This document shows, one piece after another, positions 34,030-42,251 of a DNA stretch of 64,000 bases. The notes below the pieces were generated by a model. It did no database searches. It saw only the letters and a program-made list of their open reading frames with translations, and was not told the origin of the DNA. The DNA is from Streptomyces sp. Ru62. Lineage in GTDB: Bacteria; Actinomycetota; Actinomycetes; Streptomycetales; Streptomycetaceae. The stretch spans positions 32,261-96,260 of the forward strand of contig NZ_PQSU01000034.1 of the NCBI RefSeq assembly GCF_002920615.1. Direction: 5' to 3'. The stretch's first letter is position 1. The number at the start of each line of letters is the position of its first letter. The position numbers and the translations under genes were made by a program.

Positions 34030-34959
34030 TCAGGGGCTCTGCTCGCCCTGTGCGATCTCCACGCGGTGATGGACGTCGGCCGTCGCGGTGGCCGAGGCCA
34101 CGCAGGAGAGGGCGGTGCAGGCGATGAGGAGCGCGCAGATCGCGCGGGCGGTGCGGGCGCGGGGGGCGGTCAGCAGGGCCTGGACGCGTTGGGGGACGGG
34201 CCCCGTGGCCGCGCCGGGCGCGAAGCCGGGGCGTGCGGACCGGGCGGCCTGCCCGGCGAGGGCGGCGCGGGCGATGGCTCGTGCGGTCAGGCGCCGGTCG
34301 CCGACCGAAACGGCGGCGGCCTCGTCGGCGGCGCGCTCGGCGGCCAGCCGGATCGTCGCGCGGACCCGGCGCAGCGCGGGGTGGCAGTGCGCCGCGAGTT
34401 CGGCGGCGGCGAGGGCGTAGTGGTGGCGGCCCGCGGTGTGCGCCCGTTCGTGGGCGAGCAGCGCCTCCCGCTCGGGACCGTCCAGGCTGCGCAGCATCGC
34501 CGTGGTGACGACGACCCGGTGCGGGCGGCCCGGCAGGGCGTAGGCGTCGGGGCGGGACGACTCGATCACGCACAGATCACCGGCGACGGCTCCGCACGCG
34601 GCCTCCGCACGGGCCGCCCGGAAGGCACGGGCCTGGCCCAGCGCCGAGCGGACGAGGCTCCAGCCGCACCCGGCCAGCGCGCAGGCCGAGGCGATGGCGG
34701 CCGGGACGACGAAGGCGTCGGAGGCGGTGCGCAACGGATGGACCAGTTCGCCGAGCGCGGCGAAGAGCGGCAGCTTCAGCAGCCCGGTCAGGACGGAGGT
34801 GCCGAGCGCCAGCGCCGCACAGCCGGCGAGGAGCACCGCGCAGCCGGTGACGGACCACAGCGCGGCGACCGGGGTCAGCCGGTCCAGGGCCCGGCGGGCC
34901 AGGGGCGGCAGGGCGCACGGCAGCAGCAGCGGCAGGAGCAGCAGGAGCGGGGCGGTCAT
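34030..34959 (-). CDS. M56 family (BlaR1/MecR1-like) membrane metalloprotease
   Basis: A 309-residue membrane protein with several transmembrane helices and a cytoplasm-facing zinc protease motif HERAH (170-174) followed by EAAAELAAH-like helix. Unlike BlaR1 it has no C-terminal penicillin-binding sensor domain. Such proteases cleave their partner BlaI-type repressor. It overlaps the repressor gene by 4 bp. Confidence 0.9.
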   Translation of the reverse strand: MTAPLLLLLPLLLPCALPPLARRALDRLTPVAALWSVTGCAVLLAGCAALALGTSVLTGLLKLPLFAALGELVHPLRTASDAFVVPAAIASACALAGCGWSLVRSALGQARAFRAARAEAACGAVAGDLCVIESSRPDAYALPGRPHRVVVTTAMLRSLDGPEREALLAHERAHTAGRHHYALAAAELAAHCHPALRRVRATIRLAAERAADEAAAVSVGDRRLTARAIARAALAGQAARSARPGFAPGAATGPVPQRVQALLTAPRARTARAICALLIACTALSCVASATATADVHHRVEIAQGEQSP

Positions 34960-35336
34960 CGGCCGTCGGATTCGAGCAGATCGCGCAGGATGCGTTCGTC
35001 GTCCGGGCTGAGCTGGGCCACGAAGCGGGCGAGGACCGTCTCACGGTCGCTGTCCCGGTCCAGTTCGCTGTGCATCCGGCGGGCGGTGAGGCCGTGGGCG
35101 TCCTGGACGTCCTGGGCGGGGAAGTAGGCGTACCCGCGGCCCTGGCGCCGCCGGTGGACGACGCCCTTGTCGTGCAGGCGGCTGAGGATCGTCGTCACCG
35201 TCGTACGGGCGAGGTCCGCGCCCAGGCTCAGCTGGACCTGGCCGGGGGTCTGGGGTGCGCCGGCGGCCCAGAGCGCCGCCAGGACGCTCGCTTCGAGCTC
35301 GCCGGCCGGCCGGCGTTCGTCCTTGGCGTCGGTCAT
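34956..35336 (-). CDS. BlaI/MecI/CopY family transcriptional repressor
   Basis: A protein of about 126 residues with a winged helix (ELEASVLAALWAAGAPQTPGQVQ, ARTTVTTILSRLHDKGVVHRRRQGRGYAYFP) and a C-terminal dimerisation part. It is the partner of the M56 protease directly downstream, and the pair probably responds to cell-wall or membrane stress; no beta-lactamase gene is adjacent. ATG 35336 and GTG 35351 are both possible; neither has a clear SD. Confidence 0.9.
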   Translation of the reverse strand: MTDAKDERRPAGELEASVLAALWAAGAPQTPGQVQLSLGADLARTTVTTILSRLHDKGVVHRRRQGRGYAYFPAQDVQDAHGLTARRMHSELDRDSDRETVLARFVAQLSPDDERILRDLLESDGR

Positions 35337-35352
35337 GGGGAGGTTCTTCACC

Positions 35353-35400
35353 CGTCTTCGTGTGCGGTCGTCTTCGCGTGCGGTCGTCTTCGCGTGCCGT
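35353..35400 (-). repeat. 16-bp tandem repeat x3 in the blaI-like upstream region
   Basis: Three consecutive 16-bp units (35353-35368, 35369-35384, 35385-35400) of CGTCTTCGCGTGCGGT type with one substitution in the first and one in the third. They lie directly upstream of the repressor start, in its promoter or leader. Confidence 0.8.
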
Positions 35401-35410
35401 CCAGCAGGGC

Positions 35411-35428
35411 GTCTACGCCATCGTAGTC
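35411..35428 (-). promoter_or_regulatory. candidate BlaI operator; gap 35337-35692
   Basis: CTACG (35413-35417) and CGTAG (35422-35426) form an inverted repeat with a 4-bp spacer; an outer GTC/GTC pair breaks the symmetry. TAC/GTA-containing dyads are typical BlaI-type operators. The gap to 35692 holds no convincing gene but shows GGTCAGCC-type direct repeats at about 35610, 35630, 35673 and 35690. Confidence 0.45.
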
Positions 35429-35692
35429 AGCCCGGCGCAGGTCCTCACCGCACGCCGTCGTGATCAAGGGTCCCGGATGCGGGCCGCGTACGGCTCGCTC
35501 CGGACGCGCCCACGACACGCGCCCCTGCGTGGGGACGCCCCCGGTACACGGTGCCGATCACACGCCCACGGCCGCGCCACCGACCCGTTCACCGCCTGCC
35601 GCAGACCGCCGGTCAGCCGGCCTGCGAGCGGTCAGCCCCCACGAGCTTCGGCCAGGCGCGCACCGCGTACTGCGGTCAGCCCACCCGCGCGG

Positions 35693-36601
35693 TCAGCCCG
35701 CCTGCGCGCGGGCCTCGTCGAGCCGTGCGAGCTCCTCCCCGGTCAGCCGCAGCGCGCCGGCCGCGACGTTCTCTACCAGGTGGCCGGGGTTGCCGGTGCC
35801 GGGGATGGCGAGCACGTGCGGGCCCTGGTGCAGGGTCCAGGCGATGCGGACCTGCGCGGGGCTGACGCCGTGGGCCCGGGCGACGGAGAGCACCGCGTCG
35901 TCGTGCGCGGTCGTCGCGCCGCGCTCTCCGGTCTGCCCGGCCACCGCGTAGAAGGGCACGAAGGCGATGCCGTGCTCGCCGCACAGCCGCAGCACCTCGT
36001 CGTCCTCGGGATCGGGCCGGTCCACCGCGTACCGGTTCTGCACGGACACCACCGGCGCGATCCCCAGCGCCTCGGCGAGGTGCCGGGGTTCGACGCCGGA
36101 GATCCCGAGGTGCCGGATCAGGCCGGCCTCGCGCAGCTCGGCGAGGGCACCGAAGTGCTCGGCGATGGAGTCCTGGTGCATCCGGCGGAGATAGACCATG
36201 TCGAGATGGTCCCGCCCGAGCTGGCGCAGGTTCTCCTCGACGTGCCCGCGCAACTGGTCGGGCCGGGCGGAGGTGCCCCACTCGCCCTGGTGGTCGCGGT
36301 AGGGGCCGACCTTGGCGGCGATGACCAGGTCGTCGGGGTACGGGGACAGCGCGGTGTTGATGAGTTCGTTGGCGGAACGCAGCGACGAGAAGTAGAAGGC
36401 CGCCGTGTCGATGTGGTTCACGCCCAGCTCGACCGCCTTGCGCAGGACGGCGAGGGACCGTCCCCGGTCGCTCGGCGTGCCGAGGTGGAAGGCGGCGCTG
36501 CCCGTCAGCCGCATCGCGCCGAAGCCGACGCGGTGGACGGGCAGGTCGCCGAGTTTCCAGGTGCCGGACGCGTCCGCGGTGATCGTGTCGTCTGCAGTCA
36601 T
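35693..36601 (-). CDS. aldo/keto reductase
   Basis: A 302-residue AKR-family oxidoreductase: HIDTAAFYFSS (Asp, Tyr), VIAAKVG (Lys), and LRRMHQDS in place of the usual LHxPD, with a C-terminal cofactor stretch LAIPGTGNPGHLVENV. The histidine position appears shifted. The substrate is unknown. ATG 36601 is preferred; GTG 36619 is possible. It is followed at its 3' side by scattered GGTCAGCC repeats, one of which contains its stop. Confidence 0.88.
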   Translation of the reverse strand: MTADDTITADASGTWKLGDLPVHRVGFGAMRLTGSAAFHLGTPSDRGRSLAVLRKAVELGVNHIDTAAFYFSSLRSANELINTALSPYPDDLVIAAKVGPYRDHQGEWGTSARPDQLRGHVEENLRQLGRDHLDMVYLRRMHQDSIAEHFGALAELREAGLIRHLGISGVEPRHLAEALGIAPVVSVQNRYAVDRPDPEDDEVLRLCGEHGIAFVPFYAVAGQTGERGATTAHDDAVLSVARAHGVSPAQVRIAWTLHQGPHVLAIPGTGNPGHLVENVAAGALRLTGEELARLDEARAQAG

Positions 36602-36646
36602 CGGCGGAGTCTCGCACACGTCACCCGGCCGGTCCCCGGCGGTGCG

Positions 36647-37357
36647 TCAGCAGTACAGGTTGGCGCCCGGCGGGACCCCGAGGATCTGGGCGAACCGCTG
36701 GTAGGCGGAGACCCGGCTCTGCACCTGGGCGGGGTTCTTGCCGTCGCACTCCAGGGAGCCGTTGATGCTGCGTATGGTCTGCCCGAAGCCGGCGCCGTTC
36801 ACCATGGCGCTGTGCGGGGTCATGGTGCCGGGTCCGGACTGGGTGTTCCAGTACCACAGGCCGGTCTTCCAGGCCACGGACGCGTTGTTCTGCACCAGGG
36901 AGGGGTTGTTGAGCAGGTCGATGCCGAGCGCGTCGCCGGCGGCCTTGTAGTTGAAGTTCCAGGAGAGCTGGATGGGGCCGCGCCCGTAGTAGGCGGCCTG
37001 GCCCGCCGGACAGCCGTACGGCCGGCTCCAGTCGCAGTAGTGCGGGTAGTTGGCGGTGTTCTGCTCGACGACGTACACCAGGCCGCCGGTCTCGTGGCTG
37101 ACGTTGGCGAGGAAGGCGGCGGCCTCCTGCTTCTTCACGGTGTCGCTGCCGGAGTTCGCGAAGGCGGGGTAGGCGCCGAGGGCGGCGGTCAGACCGCTGT
37201 ACGTGTAGAAGGAATTCCGGTTCGGGAACATCTGGTTGAACTGCGCCTCGCTGACCACGAAACCGGCGGCCGAGGCCGTGGGCGCCGCCTGGAGCACCAG
37301 GGCGGACGCGCCCAGGGCGAGCGAGGCCAGAAGCGCGGCGATACGGTGCCTCACCAT
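36647..37357 (-). CDS. secreted GH19 chitinase
   Basis: A 236-residue GH19 enzyme consisting of a signal peptide (cleavage at ASA-A, about 30) and the catalytic domain alone; no chitin-binding module is present. The catalytic Glu is in NVSHETGG (Glu89), with a second acid in VYVVEQN (Glu98), and substrate-cleft residues in YYGRGPIQLSWNFNY. It hydrolyses chitin by inversion outside the cell. AAAGGAG precedes ATG 37357. Two DasR-like boxes upstream suggest N-acetylglucosamine-dependent control. Confidence 0.95.
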   Translation of the reverse strand: MVRHRIAALLASLALGASALVLQAAPTASAAGFVVSEAQFNQMFPNRNSFYTYSGLTAALGAYPAFANSGSDTVKKQEAAAFLANVSHETGGLVYVVEQNTANYPHYCDWSRPYGCPAGQAAYYGRGPIQLSWNFNYKAAGDALGIDLLNNPSLVQNNASVAWKTGLWYWNTQSGPGTMTPHSAMVNGAGFGQTIRSINGSLECDGKNPAQVQSRVSAYQRFAQILGVPPGANLYC

Positions 37358-37436
37358 GGACCAACTCCTTTGCGCGGCACGGCCGCACCCACGAGGTGGG
37401 AGCGGCCGCGGTGGGGGGTTGGACACACTCAACCGC

Positions 37437-37469
37437 CTTGGTCTGTACCAGTCAAGGGTGTAGACCAGT
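37437..37469 (-). promoter_or_regulatory. two tandem DasR-like (dre) boxes upstream of the chitinase
   Basis: The 16-mers at 37437-37452 (CTTGGTCTGTACCAGT) and 37454-37469 (AAGGGTGTAGACCAGT) match the dre consensus ACTGGTCTAGACCAGT at 12 and 13 of 16 positions. They lie 17 bp apart at promoter distance, like the direct repeats known in streptomycete chitinase promoters. Confidence 0.65.
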
Positions 37470-37533
37470 CAATCGTTGATCGGTTGCGTCGGCGAACACC
37501 GGTCGTCCATGGAGGAGTTGTCCGGACAGCGGT

Positions 37534-37565
37534 CGGGCCCGGCCGTGCGCACGCGGCCGGGCCCG
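37534..37565 (-). terminator. terminator of the aldehyde dehydrogenase gene
   Basis: A perfect 12-bp stem (37534-37545 with 37554-37565) and an 8-nt loop lie 14 bp past the dehydrogenase stop and insulate the chitinase promoter. Confidence 0.8.
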
Positions 37566-37579
37566 GACTGCGGAGGACG

Positions 37580-38902
37580 TCAGCGCAGCGGCTTGGACAG
37601 CACCGCCTTGCGGTGGCTGAACGTCTCGATGGAGTAGCGGCCGTGGTAGCTGCCCATGCCGCTCTCCCCCACTCCGCCGAACGGCAGGTCGGAGACGGTG
37701 AGATGGGCGAGGGGCAGGCCGTGGCCGAGGCCGCCCGAGGACGTCTCGGCGGCGATGCGGTCACGGGTCTCGCCGGACTCGCTGAACACGTACAGGGCGA
37801 GCGGCTTGTCGCGGTCGTTGATGAAGCCGATCGCCTCGTCGAGGCCGGGCACGGTGACGATCGGCAGGATCGGGCCGAAGATCTCCTCCCGCATGACGGG
37901 TGACTCCGGGTCGACGTCCGCGAGGACGGTGGGCGCGAGGTACTTCGCGGCCCGGTCGCCGACCCCGCCGACGGCGACGCGGCCCGAGTCGAGCAAGGCG
38001 GAAAGCCGGTCGAAATGGCGCTCGTTGACGATCCGGCCGTACTCCTCGGAACGCCGCGGGTCCGCACCGAACAGGCCCTCGATCGCGCGGACCAGCGCGG
38101 CTTCCAGGGCGGTCGCGGTCCGCGGGTCGGTCAGGACGTAGTCCGGGGCGACACAGGTCTGGCCCGCGTTGAGGAACTTGCCGCGGGCGAGCCGGTCCGC
38201 GACCGTCTCCAGGTCGGTGCCGCGGTCCACGAACACCGGTGACTTGCCGCCCAGTTCCAGGGTGACCGGGGTGAGGTGCTCGGCGGCGGCCCGCATGACG
38301 ACGCGGCCGACGGTGCCGTTGCCGGTGTAGAAGATGTGGTCGAAGCGCTCGGCCAGCAGGGCCGTGGTCTCCGGGACGCCACCCTCGACGACGGCGACCG
38401 CGTCCGTGTCCAGGTAGGCCGGGATCAGCTCGGCCAGGGCGGCGGAAGTGGCCGGCGCCAGTTCGCTCGGCTTGGCGACGACCGCGTTGCCCGAGGCCAG
38501 CGCGCCGACCATGGGGGCGAGCAGCAGTTGCGCCGGGTAGTTCCAGGGCGCGATGACGAGGACGACACCCAGGGGGTCGTACTGCGTCCAGGCCGTGGCG
38601 TCGGCACCGAGGTGCGCCGGGACGGGCGCGGGCTCGGGGCGCAGCCAGTCCGCCAGGTGCTCCAGGGTGTGGTCGATCTCCCGGACCGTGAAGTCGATCT
38701 CGGTGCGGTAGGCCTCCGTGCGGCTCTTGCCGAGGTCGGCGTGGAGGGCGGCGGCGAGGTCGGCGCCGCGTTCCGTGAGCATCTCGCGCAGCCGGCCCAG
38801 CTGGCCGGTGCGCCACTCGACGGGCCTGGTCCGGCCGGCGGCGTAAGTGGCGCGCAGCCGGGCCACGACGTCGGCGGGCCGCTCGGGCGGGGAGTCGTTC
38901 AC
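37580..38902 (-). CDS. aldehyde dehydrogenase family protein
   Basis: A 440-residue NAD(P)-dependent aldehyde dehydrogenase of the compact class 3-like/CALDH type. Catalytic Glu216 is in LELGGK and Cys250 in NAGQTC; the family Asn lies in APWNYP and the cofactor loop in FYTGNGTVGR. It oxidises aliphatic or aromatic aldehydes in the cytoplasm. GTG 38902 has GAGG upstream. Monocistronic. Confidence 0.93.
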   Translation of the reverse strand: MNDSPPERPADVVARLRATYAAGRTRPVEWRTGQLGRLREMLTERGADLAAALHADLGKSRTEAYRTEIDFTVREIDHTLEHLADWLRPEPAPVPAHLGADATAWTQYDPLGVVLVIAPWNYPAQLLLAPMVGALASGNAVVAKPSELAPATSAALAELIPAYLDTDAVAVVEGGVPETTALLAERFDHIFYTGNGTVGRVVMRAAAEHLTPVTLELGGKSPVFVDRGTDLETVADRLARGKFLNAGQTCVAPDYVLTDPRTATALEAALVRAIEGLFGADPRRSEEYGRIVNERHFDRLSALLDSGRVAVGGVGDRAAKYLAPTVLADVDPESPVMREEIFGPILPIVTVPGLDEAIGFINDRDKPLALYVFSESGETRDRIAAETSSGGLGHGLPLAHLTVSDLPFGGVGESGMGSYHGRYSIETFSHRKAVLSKPLR

Positions 38903-39024
38903 GGGTGCCTCACTGGGTGCGTAGGCCGGTGCGGGCCCGGCCCGGGGTTTCCGGTCGATCAGGTGTAGATACCAACCTTTCATATCCTGAAGTTCATTCC
39001 GAAGCCGCGTCGGCGTGAGGAGGG

Positions 39025-40242
39025 TCACGTCCCCGTACGGCCCGACGCTCGCTGTTCCGTCTCCCGTCGCCGGCGCTCCAGGTACGCCCGTTCGGCCTCG
39101 CTCGGCGTCAGCTCGGCCGCGCGGCCGTACTCCGCCGCCGCCTCGGCGGACCGGCCCAGTCGGCGCAGCAGGTCGGCGCGGACGGCGTGCAGCACGTGGT
39201 ACCGGCCGAGGCCGAGCGCGTCGACCAGCTCCAGGGCCGCCGCCGGCCCCTCGGTCCCGGCGACCGCGACGGCCCGGTTCAGGGCGACGACCGGGGACGG
39301 CGCCACGGCCATGAGCTGGTCGTAGAGAGCGAGGATCTGCCGCCAGTCGGTGTCGGCGCCGGTGAGCGCGTCGCTGTGCACCGCGTTGACGGCGGCCTGG
39401 ATCTGGTACGGCCCCGGCCGGTTGCGGCGCAGGCAGCGGCGGACCAGTTCCTGACCCTCGGCGATCAGCGTCCGGTCCCACCGGGCGCGGTCCTGCTCGG
39501 GCAGCGGGACGAGAACGCCGTCCGCGTCCCTCCGGGCCGGCCGCCGGGCCTCCACGAGCAGCATCAGCGCGAGCAGCCCCGTGACCTCGGGTTCGTCCGG
39601 CATCAGCTCGGCGAGCAGCCGGCCGAGGCGCAGCGCCTCCGCGCACAGGGCGGGATCGCCGGTGTAGCCCTCGTTGAAGATCAGGTAGACGACGGCGAGG
39701 ACGGCGGAGAGCCGGTCGGGCAGGTCGGCGTCCCGGGGCACACGGTACGGGATGCCCGCCGCCCGGATCTTGGCCTTGGCCCGCACCAGCCGCTGGGCCA
39801 GGGTCGCCTCCGGCACCAGGAAGGCCCGGGCGATCTGCGCGGTGCTCAGGCCGCCGAGCAGCCGCAGGGTGAGCGCGACCCGGGACTGCGGGGCGAGCGC
39901 GGGGTGGCAGCAGGTGAAGATCAGTCGGAGCCGGTCGTCACGCACGGGGCCCTCCTCGGGCGGTGCGTCGGGGGCGTGCAGCCGGGCGGCCTCGGCGTGC
40001 CGGGTGTCCCGGGAGGACTCCCGGCGCAGCCGGTCGACGGCCCGGTTGCGGGCGGTCGTGATGATCCAGCCGGCCGGGCTCGGCGGCACACCGGTCTCCG
40101 GCCACCGGGTCACCGCCGTGGCGAAGGCGTCCTGGACCGCTTCCTCGGCGAGGTCGATGTCGCCGAGGAAGCGGACGAGGACGGCGACCGCGCGCCCGTA
40201 CTCGGCGCGGAAGACGGCCTCGATGTCGGGGGCCTCGGCCAT
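39025..40242 (-). CDS. ECF sigma factor, ECF42-type with C-terminal TPR-like extension
   Basis: A 405-residue sigma factor: region 2 (IEAVFRAEYGRAVAVLVRFLGD; ITTARNRAVDRLRRE), region 4 (LTLRLLGGLSTAQIARAFLVPEATLAQRLVRAKAKIR), and a 200-residue helical DUF6596/TPR-like tail (YLIFNEGY; VALNRAVAVAGTEGPAAAL). This build, with a DGPF-protein gene upstream, defines group ECF42, in which the C-terminal extension rather than an anti-sigma factor is thought to control activity. No anti-sigma gene is nearby. The ATG follows GGAG. Confidence 0.92.
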   Translation of the reverse strand: MAEAPDIEAVFRAEYGRAVAVLVRFLGDIDLAEEAVQDAFATAVTRWPETGVPPSPAGWIITTARNRAVDRLRRESSRDTRHAEAARLHAPDAPPEEGPVRDDRLRLIFTCCHPALAPQSRVALTLRLLGGLSTAQIARAFLVPEATLAQRLVRAKAKIRAAGIPYRVPRDADLPDRLSAVLAVVYLIFNEGYTGDPALCAEALRLGRLLAELMPDEPEVTGLLALMLLVEARRPARRDADGVLVPLPEQDRARWDRTLIAEGQELVRRCLRRNRPGPYQIQAAVNAVHSDALTGADTDWRQILALYDQLMAVAPSPVVALNRAVAVAGTEGPAAALELVDALGLGRYHVLHAVRADLLRRLGRSAEAAAEYGRAAELTPSEAERAYLERRRRETEQRASGRTGT

Positions 40243-40258
40243 CGGTGCCGCTCCGCCG

Positions 40259-40609
40259 TCAGTGCTGGTCCACGAAGGGCCGTACCTCGATGGGCAAGGT
40301 GGTCGCGAGGGCGGCCTTGCGGCCCCACTCCAGAGCCTCGTCCAGGTCGGCGGCCCGGATGAGGCACAGGCCGCCCAGGTACTCCTTGCCCTCGGCGTAC
40401 GGGCCGTCGGTGACGAGCACGTCACCGTCCTGGGGGCGGAGCATGGTCGCGGTCTCCGGACCGTGCAGACCGCCGGCGAAGACCCAGGCGCCGGCGGTGC
40501 GCAGCTCGTCGTTGAAGGCCTCGACGTTCCGCATGATCGCGGCGAGGGCTTCGGGGTCGGGCGGGGTGGCGCCGGCCGGCTGGACCACGCTGAGCAGGTA
40601 GTGCTTCAT
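40259..40609 (-). CDS. DGPF (YCII-related) domain protein
   Basis: A 116-residue ferredoxin-like YCII/DGPF protein (MKHYLLSVVQP; DVLVTDGPYAEGKEYLGG; IRAADLDEALEW). Genes of this type are the standard neighbours and targets of ECF42 sigma factors. GGAGG stands 5 nt before ATG 40609, and the sigma gene starts 16 bp after its stop, so the two form an operon. Confidence 0.92.
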   Translation of the reverse strand: MKHYLLSVVQPAGATPPDPEALAAIMRNVEAFNDELRTAGAWVFAGGLHGPETATMLRPQDGDVLVTDGPYAEGKEYLGGLCLIRAADLDEALEWGRKAALATTLPIEVRPFVDQH

Positions 40610-40730
40610 GACGTCCTCCAAGGCGTCGGGCCCGGGGCGGGCTCTGTGTCACCTCCTACACGAACGGCGGGGCCCCGGATCGACACCGCGCGCCACGGTC
40701 GCGGAAAAATCTCCGGAGCGCCGGAATCCC

Positions 40731-40786
40731 GGAAGTCGGGAAGCCGGGAAGCCGGGAAGTCGGGAAGTCCGGAAGTCGGGAAGTCC
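40731..40786. repeat. 8-bp minisatellite (GGAAGYCS) x7
   Basis: Seven head-to-tail 8-bp units GGAAGTCG/GGAAGCCG/GGAAGTCC run from 40731 to 40786, with degenerate units on both sides (about 40721-40815). They fill the divergent gap between the DGPF gene and the acyl-CoA-dehydrogenase-like gene. Confidence 0.9.
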
Positions 40787-40850
40787 GGAATGCCGCATTG
40801 CCGGAAGATCCGGTGACCGGGTGGAGGGGAAGAGCGGAAGAATCTCCCGC

Positions 40851-42087
40851 ATGGACCTCACCTCGCACCCGCTCGTCGTCCGCGCCCGCCGGCTCGCCAC
40901 GGACCTGCTGATCCCCGAGGCCGAGCGGGTCGACCAGGAATGGGTGCCCGCGAGCCACATCGAGGCGGTGAAGCGGTCGGGGCTGCTCGGAGTGGCCGCG
41001 CCGGCGGAGTACGGCGGTGCGGGGGCGCCTCCGGCCGTGCTGCGGGCGACCGCGGAGATCCTGTCCGGCGCGTGCTGTGCGACCTGGTTCGTGCAGACCC
41101 AGCACCACACGCCCGTGCAGACGCTGGCGCGCAGCGAACTCCCGGTGCGGGAGAGGCTGTTGGGCCCGCTGTCCCGTGGGGAGCTGCTGTCCGGGGTGGC
41201 GTACGCGCACCTGCGGTCGTATCCGCGCCGCCCGGTGCGGGTCCGCCGGGAGGGTGCCGGCTGGCGGTTCGACGGGACCGTCCCCTGGTACACCGGGTGG
41301 GGCCTGAACGACGTGATGCTGCTGGCCGGGGTGACCGACTCCGACGAGGTGCTGTTCGCCTTCGCCGAGGCGCGCGAACAGCCCGGGCTGCGGGCGTCGG
41401 CGCCGATGCGGCTGGCGGCCCTCACCGCCGCGCGCACGGTGTCGCTGGAACTGGACGGCCTGTGGCTGCCCGCTGAGGCGGTGGCCCTGCACACGCCGTA
41501 CGCCCGGTGGGCCGCCGGCGACCGGGTCAAGACGCTGACCACCAACCCGGCGGTCTTCGGCGTGGCGGAGGCGGCGCTGTCCCTCCTGGACGACGAAACG
41601 GCCACCCCACTCCGCTCCCGCCTGGCCCACCTCCGCGAACGGGCCTACACCCTGGCCGACGCTCCGGTTCCCGAGGCGCGGGGCGAGGCGCCGGGGATGG
41701 TGGTGGCCGAGGGGGCTGGCGGCGGGCCGACGGCACGGGGGAGAGGGGGACGGGGAGGGCAAGGGAGGCGGGGGCGGCTGGGACGGGGAAGGCGGGGCCG
41801 GCGGGACCGCGGAGCGGCTGGCCGTGCGCGCGGAGGCGTACGACCTGCTGCGTGCGGCCACCACCGCGGCGGTGGTGGCCGGCGGCGGACGTGCGATGGC
41901 CCTCACCAGCCGCGCCCAGCGCCTGGCCCGGGAAGGCTTGTTTCTGCTGGTGCAGGGCCAGACGACGGAATCGCGCGCGGCGCATCTGCGGGCGTTGAGC
42001 GGCGCGCCCACCGCCACCGGGGAACGGAACCGGACCGACGAGCCCGGCCGGTCCCGGCAGCAGGGCCGGCCCGGAGAACGGGACTGA
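40851..42087 (+). pseudogene. acyl-CoA-dehydrogenase-like flavoprotein, frameshifted
   Basis: ATG 40851 opens a frame with acyl-CoA dehydrogenase features (LLGVAAPAEYGGAG, ATWFVQTQHH, WRFDGTVPWYTGWG) up to about codon 280. From about 41700 the sense of the frame is lost; the C-terminal helices (AEAYDLLRAATTAAVVAGGGRAMAL) continue in the next frame to a stop at 42085. The switch lies in a G-rich stretch with GGGGG runs at 41711, 41737 and 41745; one extra G explains it. It could be mutation, slippage/phase variation or a sequence error. Together with ssuED nearby it may belong to desulfurisation-type flavoenzymes (DszC/SfnB-like), which is inference. Confidence 0.75.
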
Positions 42088-42158
42088 GCCCGACAGCAGG
42101 ACCGGACCCGAGAACGGGACGATCCCGACAGCAGGACCGGACCCGAGACCAGGACCGA
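42053..42158. repeat. 35-bp minisatellite x3
   Basis: Three units of 35-36 bp start at 42053, 42089 and 42124. Copies two and three share 25 identical bases (42089-42113 and 42124-42148); the first is degenerate. The array overlaps the last codons and stop of the frameshifted flavoprotein gene. Confidence 0.8.
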
Positions 42159-42251
42159 GACAGGAGCAGCCGCTGTCGGCCGACGCCCTACGCCCAGGTC
42201 CTCTCTCCCACGTCACCGGGCCGGACGGCCGCCCGACCGCCCGCCGCCCGC

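Noticed and set aside
34030..35336. Beta-lactam resistance operon
   Set aside because: The M56 protein lacks the penicillin-binding sensor domain and no true beta-lactamase is adjacent.
40731..40786. CRISPR-like array
   Set aside because: Units are 8 bp with no spacers and no cas genes are present; it is a simple minisatellite.
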